Assembly: GCA_026545225.1 (NCBI GenBank)
Contig: CM048847.1
Coordinates: forward strand, 4,216,001 to 4,280,000
Length of the DNA stretch: 64,000 nt
DNA from: Cornus controversa
Taxonomy: Eukaryota > Streptophyta > Magnoliopsida > Cornales > Cornaceae
Reading direction: 5' to 3'
The notes under the pieces are model-generated. The model was not told where the DNA came from. It saw only the letters and a program-made list of their open reading frames with translations, and did not search any database. The position numbers and the translations under genes were made by a program. Shown here piece by piece: positions 13,301-26,460 of this stretch (position 1 is the first letter of the stretch; each line of letters starts with the position of its first letter).

Positions 13301-14960
13301 GGTAGCTTGCTAATTGTTTCCTTTAGATGTCCAAACGGTCGAACTTGGAACGAAGCACCATACGGTTGTGATGAAGATCGGATTGACATGTTCGTCACTT
13401 CTTTTGCATGCTTTGATGGTCTAATTTGGAAAAAAGAAACTTACGATTCTGATTATGGCACGACTTCTCAAGGAATAGGTTTTTGAATCAGAACAACTCA
13501 AACTAAACTTGTTTAAAATCCTCGGTAGCTTGGGAATTGTTTCTTTTACTTTTCCAGATGGTTGAAGTTGGCATAGAGCACCATACGGTTGTGATCATTC
13601 ATGAGTGCAGCAAGGAATTACTATTTTTGATTCAGGATGTCCTGATGGTTGAATTTGGCATAAAGCAATGTATAATTCTAAGTATGGCACGATTTCACGT
13701 GGATTGGACTTTTCGAATCAGGACAAGTAAAACGAAACAAGTTCGAAACCGTTGTTGTCATTCTCTATTTTTCTGAACATCCAGATGGTCAATTCTAGCA
13801 CAAAGCGCCATACGGTTGTCGTCATGCCTGATTATTACAAGCAATTGTTCTTTTCGACTCAGAACAACTCAAACAAACATGGATGAAGATCGGATCAACA
13901 TGCTCGTCGTTTCTTTGGGACGCTTTGATAGTTTCATTTAAAAAAATGCAGCGTACGATTAGTATTATGGCACAACTTCTCTTGGAATGCGGTTTTCGAA
14001 TCAAAACAACTCAAATGAAACAAGTTTAAAATGATCGGTAGCTTGCTAATTGTTTCCTTTAGATGTCCAAACGGTCGAACTTGGAACGAAGCACCATACG
14101 GTTGTGATGAAGATCGGATTGACATGTTCCTCATTTCTTTTGGATGCTTTGATGGTCTAATTTGGAAAAAAGAAACTTACGATTCTGATTATGGCACGAC
14201 TTCTCAAGGAATAGGTTTTTGAATCAGAACAACTCAAACTAAACTTGTTTAAAATCCTCGGTAGCTTGGGAATTGTTTCTTTTACTTTTCCGGATGGTTT
14301 AAGTTGGCATAGAGCACCATACGGTTGTGATCATTCATGAGTGCAGCAAGGAATTACTATTTTTGATTCAGGATGTCCTAATGGTTGAATTTGGCATAAA
14401 GCAATGTATAATTCTAAGTATGGCACGATTTCACGTGGATTGGACTTTTCGAATCAGGACAAGTAAAACGAAACAAGTTCGAAACCGTTGTTGTCATTCT
14501 CTATTTTTCTGAACATCCAGATGGTCAATTCTAGCACAAAGCGCCATACGGTTGTCGTCATGCCTGATTATTACAAGCAATTGTTCTTTTCGACTCAGAA
14601 CAACTCAAACAAACATGGATGAAGATCGGAACGACATGCTCGTCGTTTCTTTGGGACGCTTTGATAGTTTCATTTAAAAAAATGCAGCGTACGATTAGTA
14701 TTATGGCACAACTTCTCTTGGAATGCGGTTTTCGAATCAAAACAACTCAAATGAAACAAAAATTTAAAATGGTCGGTAGCTTGCTAATTGTTTCCTTTAG
14801 ATGTCCAAACGGTCGAACTTGGAACGAAGCACCATACGGTTGTGATGAAGATCGGATTGACATGTTCGTCACTTCTTTTGGATGCTTTGATGGTCTAATT
14901 TGGAAAAAAGAAACTTACGATTCTGATTATGGCACGACTTCTCAAGGAATAGGTTTTTGA
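10353..14960. repeat. Seven-unit higher-order repeat, copy 2 (incomplete)
   Basis: Matches copy 1 at a constant offset of 5152 bp up to about 14950. After that the sequence switches to a different unit type (GGACAAGTAAAAC in place of GGAGAAGTAAAAC), so the second copy is cut short. A few private changes separate the copies, for example GTTCCTCATT at about 14126 against GTTCGTCATT at about 8974. Confidence 0.82.
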
Positions 14961-16239
14961 ATTAGAACAACTCAAACTAAACTTGTTTAAAATCCTCGGT
15001 AGCTTGGGAATTGTTTCTTTTACTTTTCCAGATGGTTGAAGTTGGCATAGAGCACCATACGGTTGTGATCATTCATGAGTGCAGCAAGGAATTACTATTT
15101 TTGATTCAGGATGTCCTGATGGTTGAATTTGGCATAAAGCAATGTATAATTCTAAGTATGGCACGATTTCACGTGGATTGGACTTTTCGAATCAGGACAA
15201 GTAAAACGAAACAAGTTCGAAACCGTTGTTGTCATTCTCTATTTTTCTGAACATCCAGATGGTCAATTCTAGCACAAAGCGCCATACGGTTGTCGTCATG
15301 CCTGATTATTACAAGCAATTGTTCTTTTCGAATCAGAACAACTCAAACAAACATGGATGAAGATCGGATCGACATGCTCGTCATTTCTTTGGGACGATTT
15401 GATAGTTTCATTTAGAAAAAAGTAGCGTACGATTAGTATTATGGCACAACTACTCTTGGAATGCGGTTTTCGAATCAAAACAACTCAAATAAACAAGTTT
15501 AAAATGGTCGGTAGCTTGCTAATTGTTTCCTTTAGATGTCCAAACGGTCGAACTTGGAACGAAGCACCATACGGTTGTGATGAAGATCGGATTGACATGT
15601 TCGTCATTTCTTTTGGATGCTTTGATGGTCTAATTTGGAAAAAAGAAACTTACGATTCTGATTATGGCACGACTTCTCAAGGAATAGGTTTTTGAATCAG
15701 AACAACTCAAACTAAACTTGTTTAAAATCCTCGGTAGCTTGGGAATTGTTTCTTTTACTTTTCCGGATGGTTGAAGTTGGCATAGAGCACCATACGGTTG
15801 TGATCATTCATGAGTGCAGCAAGGAATTACTATTTTTGATTCAGGATGTCCTGATGGTTGAATTTGGCATAAAGCAATGTATAATTCTAAGTATGGCACG
15901 ATTTCACGTGGATTGGACTTTTCGAATCAGGACAAGTAAAACGAAACAAGTTCGAAACCGTTGTTGTCATTCTCTATTTTTCTGAACATCCAGATGGTCA
16001 ATTCTAGCACAAAGCGCCATACGGTTGTCGTCATGCCTGATTATTACAAGCAATTGTTCTTTTCGACTCAGAACAACTCAAACAAACATGGATGAAGATC
16101 GGAACGACATGCTCGTCGTTTCTTTGGGACGCTTTGATAGTTTCATTTAAAAAAATGCAGCGTACGATTAGTATTATGGCACAACTTCTCTTGGAATGCG
16201 GTTTTCGAATCAAAACAACTCAAATGAAACAAGTTTAAA
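14961..16239. repeat. Transitional satellite units between two HOR domains
   Basis: About 1.7 ordinary units join the 7-unit and 4-unit domains. They carry markers of the following domain: the YFF-type monomer 6 with TTTAGAAAAAAGTAGC, and the GATGGTTTCATT family. No inserted sequence or gene is present. Confidence 0.7.
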
Positions 16240-19200
16240 ATGGTCGGTAGCTTGCTAATTGTTTCCTTTAGATGTCCAAACGGTCGAACTTGGAACGAAG
16301 CACCATACGGTTGTGATGAAGATCGGATTGACATGTTCGTCACTTCTTTTGGATGCTTTGATGGTCTAATTTGGAAAAATGAAACTTACGATTCTGATTA
16401 TGGCACGACTTCTCAAGGAATAGGTTTTTGAATCAGAACAACTCAAACTAAACTTGTTTAAAATCCTCGGTAGCTTGGGAATTGTTTCTTTTACTTTTCC
16501 AGATGGTTGAAGTTGGCATAGAGCACCATCCGGTTGTGATCATTCATGAGTGCAGCAAGGAATTACTATTTTTGATTCAGGATGTCCTGATGGTTGAATT
16601 TGGCATAAAGCAATGTATAATTCTAAGTATGGCACGATTTCACGTGGATTGGACTTTTCGAATCAGGACAAGTAAAACGAAACAAGTTCGAAACCGTTGT
16701 TGTCATTCTCTATTTTTCTGTACATCCAGATGGTGAATTCTAGCACAAAGCGCCATACGGTTGTCGTCATGCCTGATTATTACAAGCAATTGTTCTTTTC
16801 GAATCAGAACAACTCAAACAAACATGGATGAAGATCGGATCGACATGCTCGTCATTTCTTTGGGACGATTTGATGGTTTCATTTAGAAAAAAGTAGCGTA
16901 CGATTAGTATTATGGCACAACTTCTCTTGGAATGCGGTTTTCGAATCAAAACAACTCAAATAAACAAGTTTAAAATGGTCGGTAGCTTGCTAATTGTTTC
17001 CTTTAGATGTCCAAACGGTCGAACTTGGAACGAAGCACCATACGGTTGTGATGAAGATCGGATTGACATGTTCGTCATTTCTTTTGGATGCTTTGATGGT
17101 CTAATTTGGAAAAAAGAAACTTACGATTCTGATTATGGCACGACTTCTCAAGGAATAGGTTTTTGAATCAGAACAACTCAAACTAAACTTGTTTAAAATC
17201 CTCGGTAGCTTGGGAATTGTTTCTTTTACTTTTCCGGATGGTTGAAGTTGGCATAGAGCACCATACGGTTGTGATCATTCATGAGTGCAGCAAGGAATTA
17301 CTATTTTTGATTCAGGATGTCCTGATGGTTGAATTTGGCATAAAGCAATGTATAATTCTAAGTATGGCACGATTTCACGTGGATTGTACTTTTCGAATCA
17401 GGACAAGTAAAATGAAACAAGTTCGAAACCGTTGTTGTCATTCTCTATTTTTCTGAACATCCAGATGGTCAATTCTAGCACAAAGCGCCATACGGTTGTC
17501 GTCATGCCTGATTATTACAAGCAATTGTTCTTTTCGACTCAGAACAACTCAAACAAACATGGATGAAGATCGGAACGACATGCTCGTCGTTTCTTTGGGA
17601 CGCTTTGATAGTTTCATTTAAAAAAATGCAGCGTACGATTAGTATTATGGCACAACTTCTCTTGGAATGCGGTTTTTGAATCAAAACAACTCAAATGAAA
17701 CAAGTTTAAAATGGTCGGTAGCTTGCTAATTGTTTCCTTTAGATGTCCAAACGGTCGAACTTGGAATGAAGCACCATACGGTTGTGATGAAGATCGGATT
17801 GACATGTTCGTCACTTCTTTTGGATGCTTTGATGGTCTAATTTGGAAAAAAGAAACTTACGATTCTGATTATGGCACGACTTCTCAAGGAATAGGTTTTT
17901 GAATCAGAACAACTCAAACTAAACTTGTTTAAAATCCTCGGTAGCTTGGGAATTGTTTCTTTTACTTTTCCAGATGGTTGAAGTTGGCATAGAGCACCAT
18001 ACGGTTGTGATCATTCATGAGTGCAGCAAGGAATTACTATTTTTGATTCAGGATGTCCTGATGGTTGAATTTGGCATAAAGCAATGTATAATTCTAAGTA
18101 TGGCACGATTTCACGTGGATTGGACTTTTCGAATCAGGACAAGTAAAACGAAACAAGTTCGAAACCGTTGTTGTCATTCTCTGTTTTTCTGAACATCCAG
18201 ATGGTCAATTCTAGCACAAAGCGCCATACGGTTGTCATCATGCCTGATTATTACAAGCAATTGTTCTTTTCGACTCAGAACAACTCAAACAAAAATGGAT
18301 GAAGATCGGATCGACATGCTCATCGTTTCTTTGGGACGATTTGATGGTTTCATTTAGAAAAAAGTAGCGTACGAGTAGTATTATGGCACAACTTCTCTTG
18401 GAATGCGGTTTTCGAATCAAAACAACTCAAATAAACAAGATTAAAATGGTCGGTAGCTTGCTAATTGTTTCCTTTAGATGTCCAAACGGTCGAACTTGGA
18501 ACGAAGCACCATACGGTTGTGATGAAGATCGGATTGACATGTTCGTCATTTCTTTTGGATGCTTTGATGGTCTAATTTGGAAAAAAGAAACTTACGATTC
18601 TGATTATGGCACGACTTCTCAAGGAATAGGTTTTTGAATCAGAACAACTCAAACTAAACTTGTTTAAAATCCTCGGTAGCTTGGGAATTGTTTCTTTTAC
18701 TTTTCCGGATGGTTTAAGTTGGCATAGAGCACCATACGGTTGTGATCATTCATGAGTGCAGCAAGGAATTACTATTTTTGATTCAGGATGTCCTGATGGT
18801 TGAATTTGGCATAAAGCAATGTATAATTCTAAGTATGGCATGATTTCACGTGGATTGGACTTTTCGAATCAGGACAAGTAAAACGAAACAAGTTCGAAAC
18901 CGTTGTTGTCATTCTCTATTTTTCTGAACATCCAGATGGTCAATTCTAGCACAAAGCGCCATACGGTTGTCGTCATGCCTGATTATTACAAGCAATTGTT
19001 CTTTTCGACTCAGAACAACTCAAACAAACATGGATGAAGATCGGAACGACATGCTCGTCGTTTCTTTGGGACGCTTTGATAGTTTCATTTAAAAAAATGC
19101 AGCGTACGATTAGTATTATGGCACAACTTCTCTTGGAATGCGGTTTTCGAATCAAAACAACTCAAATGAAACAAGTTTAAAATGGTCGGTAGCTTGCTAA

Positions 19201-22200
19201 TTGTTTCCTTTAGATGTCCAAACGGTCGAACTTGGAACGAAGCACCATACGGTTGTGATGAAGATCGGATTGACATGTTCGTCACTTCTTTTGGATGCTT
19301 TGATGGTCTAATTTGGAAAAATGAAACTTACGATTCTGATTATGGCACGACTTCTCAAGGAATAGGTTTTTGAATCAGAACAACTCAAACTAAACTTGTT
19401 TAAAATCCTCGGTAGCTTGGGAATTGTTTCTTTTACTTTCCAGATGGTTGAAGTTGGCATAGAGCACCATCCGGTTGTGATCATTCATGAGTGCAGCAAG
19501 GAATTACTATTTTTGATTCAGGATGTCCTGATGGTTGAATTTGGCATAAAGCAATGTATAATTCTAAGTATGGCACGATTTCACGTGGATTGGACTTTTC
19601 GAATCAGGACAAGTAAAACGAAACAAGTTCGAAACCGTTGTTGTCATTCTCTATTTTTTTGTACATCCAGATGGTCAATTCTAGCACAAAGCGCCATACG
19701 GTTGTCGTCATGCCTGATTATTACAAGCAATTGTACTTTTCGACTCAGAACAACTCAAACAAACATGGATGAAGATCGGATCGACATGCTCGTCATTTCT
19801 TTGGGACGATTTGATGGTTTCATTTAGAAAAAAGTAGCGTACGATTAGTATTATGGCACAACTTCTCTTGGAATGCGGTTTTCGAATCAAAACAACTCAA
19901 ATAAACAAGTTTAAAATGGTCGGTAGCTTGCTAATTGTTTCCTTTAGATGTCCAAACGGTCGAACTTGGAACGAAGCACCATACGGTTGTGATGAAGATC
20001 GGATTGACATGTTCGTCATTTCTTTTGGATGCTTTGATGGTCTAATTTGGAAAAAAGAAACTTACGATTCTGATTATGGCACGACTTCTCAAGGAATAGG
20101 TTTTTGAATCAGAACAACTCAAACTAAACTTGTTTAAAATCCTCGGTAGCTTGGGAATTGTTTCTTTTACTGTTCCGGATGGTTGAAGTTGGCATAGAGC
20201 ACCATACGGTTGTGATCATTCATGAGTGCAGCAAGGAATTACTATTTTTGATTCAGGATGTCCTGATGGTTGAATTTGGCATAAAGCAATGTATAATTCT
20301 AAGTATGGCACGATTTCACGTGGATTGTACTTTTCGAATCAGGACAAGTAAAATGAAACAAGTTCGAAACCGTTGTTGTCATTCTCTATTTTTCTGAACA
20401 TCCAGATGGTCAATTCTAGCACAAAGCGCCATACGGTTGTCGTCATGCCTGATTATTACAAGCAATTGTTCTTTTCGACTCAGAACAACTCAAACAAACA
20501 TGGATGAAGATCGGAACGACATGCTCGTCGTTTCTTTGGGACGCTTTGATAGTTTCATTTAAAAAAATGCAGCGTACGATTAGTATTATGGCACAACTTC
20601 TCTTGGAATGCGGTTTTTGAATCAAAACAACTCAAATGAAACAAGTTTAAAATGGTCGGTAGCTTGCTAATTGTTTCCTTTAGATGTCCAAACGGTCGAA
20701 CTTGGAATGAAGCACCATACGGTTGTGATGAAGATCGGATTGACATGTTCGTCACTTCTTTTGGATGCTTTGATGGTCTAATTTGGAAAAAAGAAACTTA
20801 CGATTCTGATTATGGCACGACTTCTCAAGGAATAGGTTTTTGAATCAGAACAACTCAAACTAAACTTGTTTAAAATCCTCGGTAGCTTGGGAATTGTTTC
20901 TTTTACTTTTCCAGATGGTTGAAGTTGGCATAGAGCACCATACGGTTGTGATCATTCATGAGTGCAGCAAGGAATTACTATTTTTGATTCAGGATGTCCT
21001 GATGGTTGAATTTGGCATAAAGCAATGTATAATTCTAAGTATGGCACGATTTCACGTGGATTGGACTTTTCGAATCAGGACAAGTAAAACGAAACAAGTT
21101 CGAAACCGTTGTTGTCATTCTCTGTTTTTCTGAACATCCAGATGGTCAATTCTAGCACAAAGCGCCATACGGTTGTCATCATGCCTGATTATTACAAGCA
21201 ATTGTTCTTTTCGACTCAGAACAACTCAAACAAACATGGATGAAGATCGGATCGACATGCTCATCGTTTCTTTGGGACGATTTGATGGTTTCATTTAGAA
21301 AAAAGTAGCGTACGAGTAGTATTATGGCACAACTTCTCTTGGAATGCGGTTTTCGAATCAAAACAACTCAAATAAACAAGATTAAAATGGTCGGTAGCTT
21401 GCTAATTGTTTCCTTTAGATGTCCAAACGGTCGAACTTGGAACGAAGCACCATACGGTTGTGATGAAGATCGGATTGACATGTTCGTCATTTCTTTTGGA
21501 TGCTTTGATGGTCTAATTTGGAAAAAAGAAACTTACGATTCTGATTATGGCACGACTTCTCAAGGAATAGGTTTTTGAATCAGAACAACTCAAACTAAAC
21601 TTGTTTAAAATCCTCGGTAGCTTGGGAATTGTTTCTTTTACTTTTCCGGATGGTTGAAGTTGGCATAGAGCACCATACGGTTGTGATCATTCATGAGTGC
21701 AGCAAGGAATTACTATTTTTGATTCAGGATGTCCTGATGGTTGAATTTGGCATAAAGCAATGTATAATTCTAAGTATGGCACGATTTCACGTGGATTGTA
21801 CTTTTCGAATCAGGACAAGTAAAATGAAACAAGTTCGAAACCGTTGTTGTCATTCTCTATTTTTCTGAACATCCAGATGGTCAATTCTAGCACAAAGCGC
21901 CATACGGTTGTCGTCATGCCTGATTATTACAAGCAATTGTTCTTTTCGACTCAAAACAACTCAAACAAACATGGATGAAGATCGGATCGACATGCTCGTC
22001 ATTTCTTTGGGACGATTTGATGGTTTCATTTAGAAAAAAGTAGCGTACGATTAGTATTATGGCACAACTTCTCTTGGAATGCGGTTTTCGAATCAAAACA
22101 ACTCAAATAAACAAGTTTAAAATGGTCGGTAGCTTGCTAATTGTTTCCTTTAGATGTCCAAACGGTCGAACTTGGAACGAAGCACCATACGGTTGTGATG

Positions 22201-22610
22201 AAGATCGGATTGACATGTTCGTCATTTCTTTTGGATGCTTTGATGGTCTAATTTGGAAAAAAGAAACTTACGATTCTGATTATGGCACGACTTCTCAAGG
22301 AATAGGTTTTTGAATCAGAACAACTCAAACTAAACTTGTTTAAAATCCTCGGTAGCTTGGGAATTGTTTCTTTTACTTTTCCGGATGGTTGAAGTTGGCA
22401 TAGAGCACCATACGGTTGTGATCATTCATGAGTGCAGCAAGGAATTACTATTTTTGATTCAGGATGTCCTGATGGTTGAATTTGGCATAAAGCAATGTAT
22501 AATTCTAAGTATGGCACGATTTCACGTGGATTGTACTTTTCGAATCAGGACAAGTAAAATGAAACAAGTTCGAAACCGTTGTTGTCATTCTCTATTTTTC
22601 TGAACATCCA
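16240..22610. repeat. Four-unit higher-order repeat domain, left of the insertion (2941-bp period)
   Basis: Unit types recur in the order d-a-b-c. Type d has GGAAAAATGAAAC and CACCATCCGG. Type a has GTGGATTGTACTTTT. Type b has CTCTGTTTTTCTG. Type c has AACAAGATTAAAATGG then GATGGTTTAAG. Type d occurs at 16240 and 19182, and type a at 16975 and 19916. After 21387 the order breaks: the unit begins as type c (AACAAGATTAAAATGG) but continues as type a (GTGGATTGTAC at about 21790), and another type a follows at 22122. That looks like an unequal-exchange product just left of the transposon. Confidence 0.8.
22606..22610. repeat. Target-site duplication, left copy (ATCCA)
   Basis: ATCCA lies directly before the element end TGTCACGCCC and is repeated directly after the other end at 33768-33772. 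The uninterrupted satellite reads CTGAACATCCAGATGG at this place, so 5 bp of target was duplicated, the size expected for Ty3/gypsy integrase. Confidence 0.97.
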
Positions 22611-22655
22611 TGTCACGCCCCGATTCCCGAGGCCCGGAAACCGAGGTGTGAACCC

Positions 22656-22673
22656 CGTGAGATCACCCTCACG
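22656..22673. other. Perfect inverted repeat near LTR end
   Basis: CGTGAG and CTCACG flank a 6-base centre (ATCACC), giving a 6-bp perfect stem about 45 bp from the outer LTR end. In the transcript it would lie near the end of U5. The same sequence is at 29501-29518. Confidence 0.6.
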
Positions 22674-22788
22674 ACATAACCTCCACCTGATCATACAATT
22701 CGATTCCCTATTATTTTTACGAAAATCGGGCATGACCCATTCTAAATAATCAGCTCCTGGCATATTACACCTGCTTTACAATTCATAT

Positions 22789-22861
22789 GGACACTTCTGG
22801 GCACGTGTCCCCCCAGCATTTATATCCAACAATAAATATGGACACTTCTGGGCCCGTGTCC
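22789..22861. repeat. Tandem pair of GGACAC...GTGTCC hairpins
   Basis: Two near-identical inverted repeats at 22789-22810 and 22840-22861. Each has stem GGACAC/GTGTCC and a 10-base loop beginning TTCTGGGC, and they lie 51 bp apart. The second differs by one loop base. They recur in the other LTR at 29634-29706. Confidence 0.75.
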
Positions 22862-23631
22862 CCCCAATATTTCTACAACATGCATAAACAATTATAAATA
22901 TACATGCCTCAGTCCTTGAATATCCGTATTAAATACATACATCACATGAATAAAATACAACTGAAGGAACTGAATCTACACAAACGCTTTATACATTTAA
23001 TCCAAATGTAAAGCATCTATCTATCCACTATCCTGGACATACATTAGATTCTAAGGAATCTACCTACTACCTCTGCAACCGGTGCTGTCAGTCCCCTAAC
23101 TAACTCCGAAATCAGCAATACCTGCAAAACCTGGGAGGGGGTGAGCTCAAAGGCCCAACAAGGTATGTAGAACCATACTATCACCGCTGCAGCAGGTCGA
23201 TTCTCACATATTCTCAAAAAATATACATGCAGTTAAATATATCACAATATTTAAGACCATGCCCTACCTAGCATGCATAAACCAATGACGTATATGGCTA
23301 CTCTAGCACATATGAACATACAAAATCCACTATACATGATTTTAGAAATCATTTTCAACATGCTTGAAAGCAGTAAACATCAGGCATCTATATGTATATA
23401 GAACATATATGTCAACACATTTACATAACCGATGTAAATCAACTACCACATCTCCTACTCGTCAAGTAGCACATCTCAAATGCAATATAGATGCATTTAA
23501 ACATAAAAACGTGCTTAACAGATAAACACATAAGCATAAAGGTATTTTCACATTCTACGGTCATAATCCGATACATGAGACAAGTATCTAAGCTTGCACA
23601 TACTCTCACTCTCGGTCCTCATCCGATACCC

Positions 23632-24034
23632 CACATGATTGGGCCGCTCCGAGGATCATGTGACCTAGGACAACTCCGATAACTAACCTATGACCTAGAC
23701 CACTCCGAAAGGTCATCCTACCCTGGCAATGTATAGGATTGCCATTTTGTGAGGGGACAGCTCCGAGGCTCACATTCATTGGACATACTCCGAATTCCAG
23801 GCATTAGGCCTGAGCATGGCGGGTCCACTCCGAGGGCCATACTTGTTGGACATATTCCGATGGCAATATATTGGTTTGCCAAATTGTGAGGGGGCAACTC
23901 CGAAACTCACTAATGTTGGACACACTCCGATTCTAGGCATAAAGCCTTCGTATGGCGGGTCCACTCCGAGGGCCATACGCATGGATAATTATACCACTTC
24001 TCGTGACACGGTTGGACCACTCCGAAGTCCCGTG
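23632..24034. repeat. Array of inverted repeats with a constant CTCCGA loop
   Basis: A run of short hairpins whose stems differ while the loop keeps (A/G)CTCCGA. They are CACATGAT/ATCATGTG (23632-23662), ATGACCT/AGGTCAT (23690-23716), GTGAG/CTCAC (23749-23773), ATGGC/GCCAT (23816-23840), GTGAG/CTCAC (23886-23910), CGTATGGC/GCCATACG (23949-23979) and CACGG with GGAC/GTCC,CCGTG (24007-24034). Interspersed are stems without the motif, such as TGGCAAT/ATTGCCA (23724-23744) and TGGCAA/TTGCCA (23861-23881). Part of the region is an imperfect tandem repeat of about 136-138 bp. The second LTR has the same array at 30477-30879. A role in RNA structure, packaging or replication is possible but unproven. 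Confidence 0.82.
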
Positions 24035-24059
24035 CACCTCTTTTTGCGTTAATTTTCCC

Positions 24060-25090
24060 GCAACCTCTCATATATGCAATATGGATGCATACGTAACCAA
24101 GCATTCTATTTTATGCTATCCCAATGCACCAGCTAGTATATAAGTACGTAGCATGCATTTTCCTCTACAAAAACCCACATATAACCACGTATGTGTCATT
24201 TCCCTCCTATACATGCAATATGGATGCATATATACACAGCATAATACTTTCATGCTTCAACCCATGCTTATGAATACTAAAAAGAAGTATTTAGCATGCT
24301 TTTCACCACATTCTAACACATATAGCACATATATGTTCAAAACCTGCATAACACCTCATATATGCAAAACACTTCAATCTTAGCACATTTTTATCGTGCT
24401 ATAACCAATGCATACATTTTCTATAAACAGATAGCATGCATTTCATTCACGTAACCCTACATGTAAACACGTACATGTCAAATCATGCATATAAATCACA
24501 CATGCACACACACTAGCATAAATACAGTCATGCTATCATTCAACACATGTATCCACTACAAGAAGCTAACATGCATTCCAATCACAACACATATACACAC
24601 ATATGTATATTACGTCACCCACGTATGTATCAAGAACATATAAAACAGTTAGCACATTTCATGCTTTTCAAATGCTCGCTAAAAGTTATATTCAACTTAG
24701 CATGCATTTCTACCACTGCAACCATATATATATATATATAATCACATATATATATATACATCCTGAACACCATGCATAAGAACCACATATGCATACAAGA
24801 CAACACAGAGCTAAACAGGTATTATTTAGCATGCTTTACATAGACTTTAATCTATACATACATGCATATCACAATGCAATCAGGCGATTAATCTAACATG
24901 TTATCGCTTCCCAAACCCACACATATATATATATATACACACGCATATATATATCCTCTCATATCCCATGTATGCACAACATCCACCTATACCCACATAT
25001 ATATAAGCACCTATATATATATGTATAGACACATACCACATATGATTAAATTAATAACATATGTAAATTACTCAACGTAAATAAAAAGTA
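24060..25090. other. AT-rich non-coding LTR segment with ATGCAT/CATATA words
   Basis: About 1 kb dominated by GCATGCATTT, ATATGCAATATGGATGC and CACATATATG motifs, plus short (TA) runs at about 24725-24760 and 24925-24955. I see no open frame of interest and no regulatory site I can defend. It is repeated at about 30905-31935. Confidence 0.7.
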
Positions 25091-25099
25091 AGTAAGAGG

Positions 25100-26460
25100 T
25101 AGAGGCAAGAATCAACTTGCCTTAAGTCCCGCTCTCCAATGAATCCGCGTCTGCAAAGCGGTCCATGCCAAGCCCGGTCAAGTCCTGTGTCAAGGCCGAC
25201 ACGAACACTCCCTGAACCATTTCCTTGCCCTTTCTGATTTCCGGTCCAACCCAAAACACGAGTCATAACATCTTGTTATGCAAGTCTATCAAGCCAACAC
25301 CAAGGCCGGCATCCTCAAACCATCCAATCGAAGCTCCAAGCTTCGGCACTATTGTCGACTCCAAAGCCGAACTCATTGACCACCGTTGTCAACCTCCAGT
25401 TATACCCCCTTTTCCGGTCACCGTGAACAGACCCAGCATGAACCGAGACCACCAACAATTTAAACTCCAAAATCAAGCCACTAAGGCCGAGCCTCCACTA
25501 GCCACTGTTGCAATCTCACGGCTGCAACACTCAAACTAGCCGAAGCCAATCACCAACCGCAACCCCTATGGAAAACCCACCGGAAGCCGCCTATTTCCAC
25601 CATTTTTAGACCAATCAACACAACCCAGCAACCACTTCAATTTCCGATACCGAGCTGTCACCTTTTACTTTACAAACCATGGCAGCCACCGTCATCACCA
25701 CTTCGGTGAAGACCCATAGTCGAACCCAAATCCGCAAGCTACAACCACAAAGGCCACCCTTTTGAAGCCTCTCTAACCGAACCCAGCCGAGCTCAGTCTA
25801 AACCCGGACCAAACACCACCTGCTACCATGAACCCCTCAAACTGTGGCTAGCCTATGAAGACTAACCAAAACTCAACTCAAAATCAACCATTGCAACACC
25901 AACCATAACCAAATCAGACCAAGAAGGCCCAGTCAATAAACCAAGTTCAGCCAACACAATCAACCGAAGCCCAAACAGCCGTGGAACCATCGTCGGGCCA
26001 TCCAAAGCCAACCCAACACGACCCACCTGCCGAAGACCCTTCATCGCCGCCGCTAGAGTCGCCGAAACCAACAGAAACCCAGCCGCGAAACCCCCTTCGC
26101 GAACGGCTCGGCTGAACCGAGCCACCACCAGCCCGAACCGAAGACCCATCGTCGGAACCAAACAGGGCCATTTTGATCCCGCACCACTACCGCTATTCAC
26201 CGCCGGAGCTCGTCGAGACAGATCCAGCACGGCCCGAGCACCAGCCGAAGCCAAACGGACCCCCGTTTCTGCCATCCACCCGCAAGCCACGGACGAGCTG
26301 AGCGTCGCCACCCGAGCCGGAGCCCCACCGCGAGCAACCCAGCCGCCGCTGTCGCCAGACCGAAGCTGGTCGGCCGCCACGGCCACCGTCGGCGCCGGAT
26401 CACCCCTCTCGGCTTCTCTCCCGATCCCTCTTCTTGGTTTCGGTTTCTCTCTCCCCGATT
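25100..26460. other. GC-richer non-coding LTR segment
   Basis: CCG- and GCC-rich sequence with many CAACC/AAGGCCGA words. The long open frame on the minus strand here (25862-26599) is shifted by the 29-bp length change in the other LTR, so it is not conserved as protein even between two nearly identical copies. The counterpart is about 31945-33334. Confidence 0.7.

Larger units (their letters stand above)
1..22610. repeat. Complex satellite array, left arm (736-bp units)
   Basis: Head-to-tail units of 735-738 bp fill this stretch. Taking the position equivalent to ATGGTCGGTAGC as anchor, units start at 52, 787, 1523, 2259, 2995, 3730, 4465, 5201, 5936, 6672, 7407, 8143, 8879, 9617, 10353, 11088, 11824, 12559, 13295, 14031, 14769, 15504, 16240, 16975, 17711, 18446, 19182, 19916, 20652, 21387 and 22122. 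Units differ mostly by scattered point changes. The array enters from beyond base 1, and its last unit is cut by the retrotransposon at 22610 and resumes at 33773. No transcription unit is visible. Whether it is centromeric, pericentromeric or subtelomeric cannot be told from sequence. Confidence 0.98.

Noticed and set aside
19396..19827. 143-codon frame in type d satellite units, also at 35705 and 38646
   Set aside because: It arises from a 1-bp loss plus a stop-removing change shared by descent within the 2941-bp repeat. There is no sign of coding constraint.
1..22610. Recurring open frames of 60-143 codons on both strands in every satellite unit
   Set aside because: They overlap each other in several frames and on both strands, are periodic only because the DNA is, are broken in some units by single changes (for example TGG to TGA or 1-bp losses) without compensation, and resemble no protein family. 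Their conservation follows from repeat homogenisation.
25225..25539. 104-codon plus-strand open frame in the LTR
   Set aside because: It is antisense to the element, has no recognisable motif, and is open by chance in proline/serine-rich GC-rich sequence; one of the few LTR substitutions changes a residue.
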